Origin: Tolypocladium sp. Sup5 PDA-1 | Lineage: Eukaryota; Ascomycota; Sordariomycetes; Hypocreales; Ophiocordycipitaceae | Direction of reading: 5' to 3' | NCBI GenBank assembly: GCA_000750105.3 | Contig: JPHH03000004.1 | Coordinates: forward strand, 434,001 to 498,000 | Length of the DNA stretch: 64,000 nucleotides | In this document: positions 1 through 10,864 of the stretch, piece after piece | Layout of the letters: each line of letters starts with the position of its first letter | Numbering within the stretch: the stretch's first letter is position 1 | Program-made: the position numbers and the translations under genes | The notes under the pieces: model-generated | What the model was told of the DNA's origin: nothing | The model's input: the letters and a program-made list of their open reading frames with translations, nothing else | The model's database searches: none

Positions 1-2681
1 GCACTGTATTCGAATGCATCGGTGACATCGGTGACATCGTCGCAGCAGGGGCAGGAGTTGAGGCAACGTCGGCACTTTGGCCTTGGTTCGCTCTGCCGTG
101 GCCATGGATGCGGATCTGCAAATCTGCCGACATGTCTGTGTGTCGTGTTTTGCAGCGGGTGTTGTTGCTACATGCAGTAATAAGGACTCGTACGTAGAGG
201 TTGGCTCGGTCGCTGGTGTCGCTGGTGTCGCTGGTGTCGCGGATCGGCATCGACGAGACACGACGGCCGTCGACAAACCACCGGAGTAGGGCCGGGTGTG
301 GCTTTCCATGGCTCTGCGCGCCCCTTCCGCTCGGCGCCGTGCTGGTACGTATCTCTAACAAGCGTGGCTTGCTGCTCATTGATTTTTGCTGCTGGCGTTG
401 GCTTCGCCCGGCGTGGCGTCGACGAGAGGCCGGGACAGACGCACGTTGGTCCCGAAAGATGGCAGAGAAGGAATCATGGAAGCCTGGAAACATGGCCAGC
501 GGCTTGGGCCTCGGGATCGAGTTTGCTCGCCCGGGTGGCCCAGTCAAAACAGGTGCCTGGCAATTGGATCACACCCACCACCAGCGATTTGCATGAATGG
601 AATTGCCCGAAGACAACCACCTGCAGCGCAACGCAATCACATCACTTCAGCACAGGCACACACGGTGCTGCGATGTGGCTGATACTACTTTGCCTGCCTA
701 CTTCGTATGTACGAAGTAGATGCCGCCGACGGGAACACCCGCATAGACAGGATGGCGATGCAGGAGCCTGTTTGCTGTAGACGATGCAACCGTCACAGTA
801 CCACCTCAGCCACCTGGACCGTTCCGTTTCACTGGCATGGCATCGGATTGGTACGCTGGAGAGAGCACAACGCAAAACACGGTCGACAGTCGACTGGTCC
901 ACGAAGCACGCTCTGACGATCAGCGCAACAGCAGCTAGCCCGAGGGAGCGCGTGTCTCGCCCAACAGGGGCAGGTCCCAGCGCTTTGGGGGTCATGGACG
1001 GCATCGATTGACGCACGAATGAAGAGCCATGATGACGATGGCGACTCGCCCTGTTGTTATCAGAGGTCGATTGCGTCGAATCCTTCCGTCGACAACGGAG
1101 ACAAGACGAGCATATCATATGCGGACGCAAAAGGGGAAGGGTGTCGCGGAGTCGCTGACGGCGGCGTCTTTCGGCTAAATCCAACGAGCCAAGGATGGGA
1201 TGGAAATGGATGAAGGCCGTTCTGGCCCAACCAGACTCGAGCCAAAACGGGCATCTGTCATCGTGCGGATATGCCGCGGCCCTACTGTGCGGCCCGCCTC
1301 TCCTATCTAATCTACGGAACCTCCACTCCTTGCAAACGCCGCCCCTGCAGATGCTCCAGGCAGGGCAGGACCGTGCTGCTCAGTGCGCTCCTCCATCTCT
1401 GTATCTCTGGGGTCGGCTCCAGGGGAATCACCGTGTGGATCGTCTGCTGCGGGCTGAGCTGCCAGGCCGCCAAGCTGCACTGCACGGTAACCGGTCTGCA
1501 TTGCGCGCGGCGCCGAGACGAGCGATTAGGAACTGGCGGACGGGACCGAGGCCGCGTTTCTCTTCTGGGAGACTCCGCTAATGAGGCCGACGGACAGTGA
1601 GATCCATGGCGCGCACTGTGACGGCCTTATCAGGTGCGCGACCACTGCCACGGGCGGACGGGGTGGCTTCGGGGCGCAGGACCCGATGCTCCCCACAGGT
1701 GCTCTGGCGTAATCGTTAGTGGCCTCGGGGCCTGGGGCACTGGGTTCCAGGTTGCTCTGGGGTCGGGCTGGCACAGGGCGATAGTGGGAGAGTGGGCACC
1801 GCGGACGGGCACTTTTTGGGTCGCTCTCCACTATTACGCCGGCCAAACGGCCGTTTCCGACGAACCAGCGTCGCGGGTGAGGCTCGTCCGTCCATTCTCC
1901 ATTCTCATTCTCCGCTGCTCTCCCTCCCTTTGCTGCCACCCTGACCCTCCTGTCGGCCCTCCACCTCCCCCCGGGCCAGCACCCTCCACGAGTCCACCAC
2001 CCGCAAAATCCATTCCCCAATTCCCGCCCGCCCGCTCACAGCCTCCTCTCTCGGCTGCTCCGTGCCTCTCTACTCGGACCTTATTGTCTGTCTCGTCTTC
2101 GCCTCACTGTCATCTCTCGCCCAGCAACGGTTTACCATCGCACCGCACTGCACCGCATCGCACTGCGCCGCCGCCACCACCCTCCCTTCCATCCTACCTT
2201 GCGTCTGCACACCCGCCCGTGCAGCGCAGACCGAGACAGCCTCTCCGCTCCCACACAACCTGGCGACGACATCAACAAGCCACGGGAGACAGCCGCCGCC
2301 TCGGCCTCTTCGACGGCGACAACGCGACACGACACGACACGACACGACACCTCGACGGCTGCTATATTGACGACCGCCTCCCAGCTGAAGCGGCACGACC
2401 GTCGGCCGACCGCAAACCCCCGTCGTCCCCTCGCGGCAAACCCCTTCGGCGTCTCGCTCATCACGAACCGACCCGCCTCGCGTCTCGCGTACTGCACACC
2501 GACCTCAACCCATCCCATCTCATCGTCGCCCGCTCCCCGCCATGTCCAGCCTGTCCTGCTCGCTTTGCGCCCATCAATAGAGACGCTTCCTCCCCTCCGG
2601 GCTGGCCGACCGGGCCGCTCGTCGCGATAAACCTCCCCTCCTGTCGCTCGCTCAGCCATCGACTCTGCATCCTCGCCCATC
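1..2681. other. Gene-free region and pyrimidine-rich leader of the F-box gene
   Basis: No reading frame here looks like a conserved protein; the long frames that exist are low-complexity Pro/Ser/Arg translations of GC- or CT-rich DNA. From about 1890 to 2680 the + strand is strongly pyrimidine-rich, as is common for promoters and 5' leaders of highly expressed fungal genes, so much of it is probably the promoter and 5' UTR of the downstream F-box gene. Near the left end there are short tandem repeats (a GGTGACATC-type repeat at 20-40 and GTCGCTG-type units at 206-240). A 20-bp near-perfect palindrome lies at 699-718. No tRNA or conserved exon was seen. Confidence 0.5.
2326..2350. repeat. GACAC pentanucleotide microsatellite, 5 copies
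   Basis: Five perfect tandem copies of GACAC lie in the CT-rich leader about 330 bp upstream of the F-box start codon. It is a simple-sequence repeat with no sign of function. Confidence 0.9.
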
Positions 2682-4374
2682 ATGGCTGAACATCGCCCCG
2701 TCGCCGCCATGGACCCTCCCCACATCACCGAGTTCGCCTCGGAGCGCTACTTTGAGAAACTGAACCAGCTCAATGCCAGCCAACAGCAGCAACAGCCAGC
2801 CGAGGCGCCCGAAGCCTCCGCCGCCGCGGTCGCAGTCTCGCCCTCGACATTCATCCTACCGCTACGAGAAACAAAGGTTGCCGAGGTCGACGCTGCCAAG
2901 CCGGCCGAGCAGAAGCGTGAAAAGGGCCGCTTCTTTAGCATACGACACAAGGTCTCGCTGCTTCACTCTAAATCCCACGCTGTCGAAGTTGTGCCCGTAC
3001 CTGTCGCCCTCCCGCAACAACGGTCATCGGCAGAATCAACACGGAAAAGGTTTGTGCTTCTCCCATCTGTATCTCGCCCATTTGCCCCGCTAACTGGACT
3101 GTCTGCGCAGTATCCCGTTCGACCAGCTGTTCCTTGCGCTGCCAAATGAGCTGCAGGTTCAGATAATATCATCTCTCCCCCTGACCGACGTCCTCAACCT
3201 CCGACTCGCCTCAAAATCGTGGCACACCCTCATCACCCTCAACGAAGCACCCATTGTACGATACCACCTCGATCATCACATTCCCGCCTACGCCCTCCGC
3301 CTCTACCCCATCGTCGACTCGGGCGAATACAACTTCCACCATCTCTGCAGTTTGTGGCATCGGCTACACGTTGCCGCAAAACTAGCGTACCTGATGTGCG
3401 AATGGATCACCAAGGAAATCTTCTTGCGCCAATCAGAGACCCAGCGGGCAGCCTTCGCACCCCAACACGAGCGTATGCGCCGTCGCCTCATTCCCCTTCT
3501 CTTCACCGTCTTCCATTTCTTCGAGACGTATCGAAAGCTTCATCTGAAGTACATGGCCGAACACAACGGGTACGGCCTGCAAAGGGAGCCCTACACATTG
3601 AATCCGATCGAGACGGAAATTATGAACATGTACGACGACCAAACGTTATTAAGAGTCCACGAGGTCTTCCCCCTGGTCATATCGTCCTTCTGCCGCCGGT
3701 TGCGGCCGCCAACGTATGTCGGTCGAGTGGAACGATCGCTCCGTGGTTATCTTAGGGAGCGGCCGCCCGACGACGTTCACACGGCCATATTGTGCATTGG
3801 TGGGCTTCGTCAGGTCGAGAGGCTATGGGAGATCAAGGGCTACAATAGCCGGCGCGCCGCCGTCGACAGCTGGTACTACGGGCTCACAAAGGAGCACGTG
3901 CATGAAGCTCCGGCCAAGTCACGTCTTGGCTTGAAGAGCTTCAGCCGCAAGAAGTCGACGAGCGGCGACCGTCCCGGAATCAGGGCATCCATCAGCGAAG
4001 GACTTTCCAGGGTCAGAAGCCCGTCAGGGTCGATTGACGCGACAAACATGGACGGCTTCTTCGACCCCAACTGGATCTTCAACACGAGCCTAGCGGCCGA
4101 CGTACCAATGTCGCAACTCAACAAAGACAATGCCCAGAGCATCCTCAACGACCTGCCCGTCTTGCAACAGATCTGGCTGGCAACGGCCGAGGCCATGATT
4201 CTTGACCGTGGGATAGTATCGAGGACGCAGGATATCAAGCGGAACCAGCAAGTTATGCTCGATCTCATCCGCGAGGACGGCATCGACGAGGAGGACGAGT
4301 GGTGGTACGGACGTAATATCCCCGATTCTGTGCGGCCACCACCCGGCGCCACGGACGATGATGCGGACTATTAA
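2682..4374 (+). CDS. F-box domain protein
   Basis: Predicted 543-aa F-box protein, presumably a substrate-recruiting subunit of an SCF (Skp1-Cullin-F-box) E3 ubiquitin ligase. Two exons are joined across a 61-nt intron (3050-3110; acceptor GCGCAG). Splicing restores the frame and places the F-box at about residues 124-165: it opens with PFDQLFLALPNELQVQI and continues with LRLASKSWHTL, the usual Pro/Leu/Ile/Trp pattern that binds Skp1. The N-terminal 120 residues are Ala/Gln/Pro-rich and probably disordered. The rest (about 165-543) is an alpha-helical region conserved in look but with no recognisable WD40 or LRR repeats, so the substrate is unknown. A Ser/Lys-rich insert sits around residue 410. 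An in-frame ATG at 2709 is an alternative start. Confidence 0.85.
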
Positions 4375-4782
4375 GTCCGGCGTTTTGCGACAAGGTGCCG
4401 AAGCGACGCGCCATGTTGACAATTGTTTTATATTTCTCTTGGGCGTGTCGAAAAGAAACGTGAGCATTTACACGGCGTTTTCTGTTGGGGACCGGACAGG
4501 GACGGGAGGCAGACATGAATGGGTTATGCAGGATGGCATTTTCATTTTCTTGGGAGGCGCAGTCTGGGCCCTTGAAGGGTCAGAGATAGATACCGCGACG
4601 CGCATCGCCTTTTTGCACGTCTCTTATGTTAATTACGAGTATCTTGGGTGGGTGTCACCCCCCGAGCACCACGGAAGGAAATAAGAACTTCCAAATGCTT
4701 AGCCTGTCGTTCAAGGACGACAAGATATCTTGGTCTCCTGTTACTCTCCCTACTACCGCCATGTCCACGTCGTGCGGTTCTG
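4375..4782. other. Convergent intergenic region (3' ends of F-box and Zn2Cys6 genes)
   Basis: About 400 bp between two stop codons that face each other. It is more AT-rich than the flanking exons and should hold both 3' UTRs and polyadenylation signals. No further gene was seen. Confidence 0.6.
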
Positions 4783-7384
4783 TTATATATATGAAATCTC
4801 CCCTGGCTCCAGTTCAATAGCGGACGGATTAATGTAGATCAGCTCACCCTCATTCGCGATCAGTCCACCCAGCGACAGGATGCCAGCTTCAACTGAACCA
4901 AAGGTCATGTCATCTGTGATGATTAAATCGTCAAGATCTGCTTCTCGGGGTGTTGACTGGGGAGCTTGACCGAGTTGCTGTACGTCTTGGTCCGGCTGCT
5001 GACCCGGAGAAGCGGCTGACCTTGACGAGCGACCCTCATTGCCAAGGAGCTGCTGGCCAAAGCACAGAGACTCGGTGTTTTCTGGAAATGTTGCGCTGCC
5101 GAGGCTCGAATCTAATTTGAGAGACAACCGCAGGTACCCGTCTGGCTCATGGCGGATCAGGTCGATGCAATCTGTAATGTGCGAGGTTGGCTCAGATGGG
5201 AGACGTGTTTGTGCAAGGCTGGCTACACGACGGATCAGGAGGCAGATCCCCTCTACGCCATGGAGCCGCGAGTGGCATTGCTTGACAAGGGATATCAGCG
5301 TGCGAAGCTGGTGGAAGTTGGCGGCTCCTCTGGGGCTGAGGACGCCTCGGGGTGTGAGTTTGGCGCTGATGATGTGTATCATCAGGGGCATGGCGACGAA
5401 TGCGAGACTGCACGCGTAAGAATTAGATAAACATGGGGGCTTAGCGAGGAATTACATGGACATACACGCTGATGGGCAAGTATTGAGCCAGACCGAGTCG
5501 TACAGGCTCTGCGAGGTGTTTGACAATACTGTTGACGGTATTCCGAACCTCTTCGCTCTTCCCGGCCAAGCTGCGCGCCGATCTTGGGTGATGAACGAAG
5601 TTGAGAATTTCCTGGTGGTGGAGTGTGAGTCTTGCGGTGCTGTCCAGCGGGTCAGCAGAAGCAGTCAGTCGGAGGCAAGGCCGGCTTCCATCCTTACAAA
5701 TAATAAGTGTACATTAGGTTTGTTTGCACGATGACGGAGTGCTGCTCGAGCTCTCGTCTTTCCTCGTGGACTGGGAGTCGCTGCTGGGCCTCGCTGTGCC
5801 AATCGTGTAGCTGTACCGCGCAATCTGCGAGCTCCCGTTCCTGGTCTTGGGCGTTGATGGCTCCGAAACCCGCATCATACCGGGACGCGGCGGAAAGCTG
5901 GAGTAAATAGGTCAGGGTGACGCAAAGCCTCGACGTCTGCGTGAATATCTCGAGGATGCGCTGCTTCGACTCGGGGCTGTAGACTCGAGAGCGGTGCATC
6001 TCGCTTTCGAAGTCCTCTGGTAACAACGGAGGATAGGTTTCTGGGATCTGGAGCTCCCGATGCAGCCCGAGCGAGAGTATGCGATCGCGGATGAGGCAAC
6101 ACCACCAGAGACGTCTCAGTGACCGCTTGGTTCTCACCGTTGATTTCCGCGTAGGCTTGTCGGAAAACATGTGATGGGCGTGAAGGGACTTGGCGTGCCG
6201 GATAGCCGCGCTCAGCCAGGACGTATTGGGCTTTGTATTTCCAGGTCGAAACGTTCCGGGCCAGAAAGTGAGGAGAAGGGCAGTCTGTGAGAGTGTGACG
6301 GGGCACGATTCAACCTCGAAGTCGTAGAGAATCTGCACGTCTTAGTACCAACCCAAGTTCTTCCGTTGGGGACCCCGGGGTGGCGAGGTTAATATACCTT
6401 GGTTTTCTTGTACAGCGTTTCTGCAGCAGAACGAGGGCTGTCGAAGCCAGTTGCTTCCGCGACCGCATCTGGTATGAACTGGGCATCTCGTGAGACTTGA
6501 ACGAGCCACGGAGACGAGCCGGCTTGGCGCAACTTACAGCGCAGGCAGCAAATAGCATGGCACGAAAGACGAGCAGTGAGAGTTTGGCGCCCGTCGCGGC
6601 TGAGTAGGAATCCCAGAAGTCTCCCTCGTCGAGGAGCGGCACGATGGGATGGACGTGGAGAAAATACATTCGGACGAACTCGTTGAGGATTACCATGGGT
6701 GGTAGGTCGAAGCACCCTTGCAGCTGCAGGAACTGCATGTCTAGTGGCGAAAGATGCCCCAGTTCGGGGTCTTTGAGGAACGGCAGGTTCCCGTAGCTGG
6801 TGTCCATGTCGGCGTCGAAAGTCGACGGTTTGTTGAACGGGTCGTTGCGCAATAGGGCCGTCTCTATTAGGTCGAAGTCGGTGCGGAACGGATGCATGCT
6901 TGGAAGATCGGCGGCAGTCTCTATTTGGAAGCGTGTTGTATTGTCGTCTTCAAGTGTTGCACCCGGAGAGTCCATCTCGAAGGTGCTCGAGGTAGTTGGC
7001 CGTAGGGTGTCCGAGCCGACGGGGTTAATGTTCCGTTCGAGATCACCGTCCAATAGAGCCGCAATTTCTGCCGCCGCAGCCGTGTCTCCAACGGGATGAT
7101 CCAGCATGCTTCGCTCGGCACTTGATAGCGGCCTATTACAGTTGCATCGGAGAGTCAATGGTTGGATCCCATCGACGTAGCCAACCCGGGGATTGGACCT
7201 ACGCGTTGGGCGCCTTTGCCTTGCGCTGCAGAACGGTGCACGTCTCGTGGTCCAAGTGACAGTTCAGGCACGGAACTCCTCGCAGCGTCACGTCGCACCG
7301 CACCTTTCTCTCCCGGCAGCGAAGGCAGGCCTTGGAAGCGCGGCGTCTGGGCATTGCCCTGGCGGGACGAGTCTCTCCCTCCAT
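4783..7384 (-). CDS. Zn(II)2Cys6 fungal transcription factor
   Basis: Predicted 763-aa binuclear zinc-cluster activator. Six exons; introns at 7202-7133, 6537-6479, 6397-6333, 5697-5640 and 5465-5408 (58-70 nt), all with GT/AG ends and consistent phase. The DNA-binding domain is in exon 1: Cys20, 23, 30, 39, 42 and 49 in a CX2CX6CX8CX2CX6C arrangement with basic residues between. The middle-homology region (fungal-specific transcription factor domain) follows at about residues 180-480, with typical segments such as FVRMYFLHVHPIVPLLDE and, after the last splice, LAFVAMPLMIHIISAKL. The domain order and that last motif resemble the cutinase transcription factor 1 beta (CTF1-beta) group, but this is family recognition from memory. 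It lies tail to head with the CoA-ligase gene on the same strand and is the obvious candidate local regulator. A second in-frame ATG (codon 11) also precedes the zinc cluster. Confidence 0.85.
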
Positions 7385-7865
7385 CGGACATCAGCAAAGA
7401 AGAAAGAGGGGTTATTGTCAAACGACGGCGGACCTGAGGATGGCATGAAAGATGGCGGGCTTCTGTCGCGGGATGTGCCGGGGCATGTACGGATACCCTC
7501 GGCCCAGAATGCCCATGTCGGAATCTACGGCATGCCTTCGGCCTAGTGGACCCTATTAATACACCGGTACCGCGCCTTAACCAAGGCTCTGGCTGTTTTT
7601 CAAGGCTTACTGTCAGACGACGGGGAGTCTGGGAACGGCATCACGAACAGTTGGAGTTTTCTTGAGAAAATCTACTCCCCATGTCGCTAAACTTGGTTTC
7701 CAGCGTAAACACGGCCCCTGTCACCCGTAAGTGGGACGGTTCCCCAGATCTCCAAGCCGACCCCGGATTTCCAACCCCGGATTCCACGGCCCCGCACTCG
7801 AGTCGGAGCCGACGTGCCGGAACACGCGAGCCGGAACTGGTCGTCTCAGACGTCAATTCCCACGC
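7385..7865. promoter_or_regulatory. Promoter region of the Zn2Cys6 gene, with CGG direct repeat
   Basis: This 480-bp space separates the 3' end of the ligase gene from the start of the regulator. It contains two identical 9-mers CCCCGGATT (7761-7769 and 7775-7783) set 14 bp apart, giving CGG triplets in direct orientation, a spacing pattern used by some zinc-cluster factors. Whether the adjacent regulator binds its own promoter is inference. Confidence 0.35.
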
Positions 7866-9661
7866 CTAGGCCAGTTTTGCCCGGGCAACGGGAACTGGGC
7901 CGTTCGCCAGTTCCGACTGTGCCCGCTCTCGCAGGACTCGACGGAGGATCTTGCCCGACTGTTGGGTTTTCTCGAGTCAGCTGGGGTTCATCCAGGTTTC
8001 CGTCCGAAGGGGTGGTCAGCTCTCACCGGTACCCTGGGGATCTCGTCGACAAACGCAACGCCGCCGCGGAGACGCTTGTAATGCGCGACCTGGCCCTCCA
8101 TCCAGCGGCAGATGTCGTCGCCGGTGGGCGTGGCGCCCGGGGCCCGGACGACGTACGCGCGCGGCGCTTCTGCTCCGTTGATGGTGACGCCGATGACACC
8201 GACGTCGACCACGTCGGGCCGCGTGATGAGGACCGCCTCGAGCTCTGCGGGAGCAACCTGGAAGCCCTTGACCTTGATGAGCTCCTTCTCCCGGTCGACA
8301 ACGTGGATGTTGCCGCCCGGGCCGTACGAGTCCACGTAGACAATGTCGCCCGTCTTGAGCCACCGCACCCCGTCCTTGTCCTCGACGATGGTGTGCGCAG
8401 TCGCCTCGGGGTTGCGCCAGTAGCCCTTCATGAGCGTCGGGCCCGTGAACCACAGCTCTCCTCGCCGGTTCGGCTCCGTGACCTCCTGCGACCCGTCCAT
8501 GACCTTGATGGCGCAGTTGGGCGCCGCCTCTCCCACCGAGCTCGGCGAGCTGTCCAGGATGCGCGGGTCGACGACGGAGCCCGTGCAGGTGAGCTCCGTC
8601 ATCCCCCAGCCCTGGCGGAGCTTGACCCTCTCGTCCTTGAAGAGGGCGCTCGCGCCGTCTGCCAGGCCCGGGGCGAGAGGCGCGGTGCCGCAGACGATGT
8701 TCCTCACGCTGCTCAGGTCGTACTCTCGGCAGACGGGACTGGCGACTAGCGCCGCGACAATGGGCGGCGCCACGAGAATGTCCGTGATTCTAAACTCTTG
8801 CATGTGCTGCAGCAGCTTCTCGAGGCTGTACGCCGACATGATGTACGACGTCAGGCCTCGCTTTGGCGCGCCGATCATGTACGCCGTCTGGGCCGCGGCA
8901 TGGTACAGCGGCATGAAGCAGAGCCCGCGTCCCTCGTACGTCTCGCCCCATGCCTCCCTCATCAAATCACGTTGAAGCACCCCCGTCTCCCCGTTGGCGA
9001 CGTAAGAGTAGTGCGTCACTTCGACGCCCTTGGGCTTGCCCGTCGTCCCGGAGCTGTAGTTGAGGCAGCACGTCTCGTTGCGCAGGTCTGCGGGCTCCCG
9101 CCACTGGAAGGCCTCGGCGTCGCGGTCCGACGCGAAGAGTCTCGTCCAGTGAGGCATGCCCGTATGGGGCGAGGCCCCGGGAGAGCCTTGCGGCGGTACT
9201 GTTAACCCGTCGAATGTGAAGATTCGGGTCTTGGGGAGGCCGATGATCTTGGCGGCTTCGACCGCGACGCTGAGCACGCCCGTTGCTGCGACGACAACGG
9301 TTGCACGGCTGTCCTCGAGCTGATAGGCGAGCTCTCGGGGCCCGAATGCCGGACTGGCGCCTGTGAATATTGCACCGGCCATGATGGCTCCGAGAAATAG
9401 ACATGGCACGAAGAGCTCGTTGCCGCTGAACAGGAGGACGGTGTCGCCGGGCCGGACGCCGAGGTTCTGGAGTCCGAGCCCGATTTTCTTCGAATAGAGC
9501 CGGAAGTCGTCAAAGGTCAAGGCCCTGGAAGGGTTTCCCGCGTCGACAAAGGCCTTGCCCTCGGGCAGCGGGCCAGTCGGAGACCCGAACAGATAGTTTT
9601 GCAGGGAGAGTTCGGGGATTGGGGTCGTCCATCGCGAGGCAATCGGCATGTTGATTGGCAA
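7866..9661 (-). CDS. Acyl-CoA synthetase / 4-coumarate-CoA ligase-like
   Basis: Predicted 575-aa adenylate-forming enzyme (ANL superfamily): carboxylic acid + ATP + CoA to acyl-CoA + AMP + PPi. Exon 1 carries the P-loop-like motif NYSSGTTGKPKGVEVTH, the adenine-binding stretch GWGMTE and the A8/hinge region with GELWFTGPTLMKGYWRNP and TGD. A 68-nt intron (8026-7959) must be removed to recover the C-terminal lid VPSGKILRRVLRER, which holds the catalytic lysine; unspliced translation would end early without it. Length and motifs fit fungal 4CL-like/medium-chain or aromatic acyl-CoA ligases; the exact acid cannot be told. The protein ends ARAKLA, one residue away from a peroxisomal PTS1 AKL. It diverges from the aldehyde dehydrogenase gene and is followed by the regulator on the same strand. 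Confidence 0.88.
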
Positions 9662-10864
9662 GTCAGGCTTTGACCAAAAATATCTAATCGAGCTAATACA
9701 GTGTCTTCGCGTTTACTCACCGCTGGGTGCACCGGGTCTTTATATCGTCGTCTAAGCCGTTGTTCCCATGACGTCCGCCAACCCCGCGTCGCAGAGTGCC
9801 GAGGTTCGGCAAAAGACATGGAGATTCCGCGCACTCCATGTTTATTAACGGAGAAAGCGGATGTGCATAGTTACATACACTCATGGTCGTCAATTCTTTC
9901 AATTATAAGAAAGGCCGTTGCTATTATACAGTTGCTGCACAGAACAGCATCCAATGGATGCAAATAGCCATCCACACAGAAGGCCAGTCACCGCAAGTAT
10001 CGTAAAACATGGTAGAGTCCAATTCATAATTGGAACCGGTAAATGTCTCGTTTGACGGCCCATTCGGTATCAACACTGTAGTCCTGTGGTTTCTCATGGG
10101 CGACCGAGTGGTGTCGTCCCGCGCCTCGTTTGCAGGCCCGAGCTGATGCCACTGCAACGCCAGGCTCAAAGTCCGCTGCGACAGATCGGATATAGTGGTA
10201 CGGACAGCGCTGGAGAAACAATGCTGGACTGACGCATCCGCTCAACGCTGTATTAGCTGAATGGCGGACGCAGCCGGGCTTACTGTACTGTACTGTAGTT
10301 ACAGGTTGCGCTTCTCCTGGTCGCATCGCGATGCAGACACCAGAATGCGGGGGAGGGTCCCCTTGGATCGCTAATTAACCCGAGAGCCACTCGTGTTCAA
10401 GGAGGACTTCCAAGTTTATTATCCGTATAAGTTACAAGCTTGACAGGTCGGGCTTTCTTTCCAACTCCCAAAGGATAACCGGTTACGTTGGCATCCAGAA
10501 TGACCAGTTGTCAGCTTTGGCAGGCCAGGGCGCACCACGCTCTGATGTTGGCCAGCTGACTCAATTGATTCGAGTCAGTGTCGTTGCGAACTGTAAGTTG
10601 TCCAGACTCCAGACTCCAGAATACGAAGATGGCCAACTCCGCAAAGGAGAAGCCGGCGCACCAATCGGTAGATTCGGTACGGATTACAGTGCACACTGAA
10701 TCGGCCCAGATATGAGGCACCGGCTATTCGGCTGCATTATGCACGAATTGTTCCATGTGACACTCGCGTGCACAGTGATATATGCAGAACCCAACTAACA
10801 TGCTACAGTAGTTACCGCCCACATAGTCGGCTTCTCTCAACACTTACGGACTACATAGCACAAC
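9662..10864. promoter_or_regulatory. Divergent promoter between CoA ligase and aldehyde dehydrogenase
   Basis: A 1.2-kb region with no convincing exon, which should hold both promoters of a head-to-head pair. Seen in it: a perfect 10-bp palindrome TAACCGGTTA at 10476-10485 (CCG/CGG inverted half-sites, a possible zinc-cluster target), a second ACCGGT near 10035, a CGG/CCGG pair near 10265-10277, CCAAT boxes near 9949 and 10018, and a GTACT repeat near 10280. Co-regulation through these sites is inference. Confidence 0.4.

Noticed and set aside
1634..2689. 351-codon open frame upstream of and overlapping the F-box start
   Set aside because: Composition is Pro/Ser/Arg-rich from CT-rich DNA, with no recognisable domain; it overlaps the F-box ATG in another frame.
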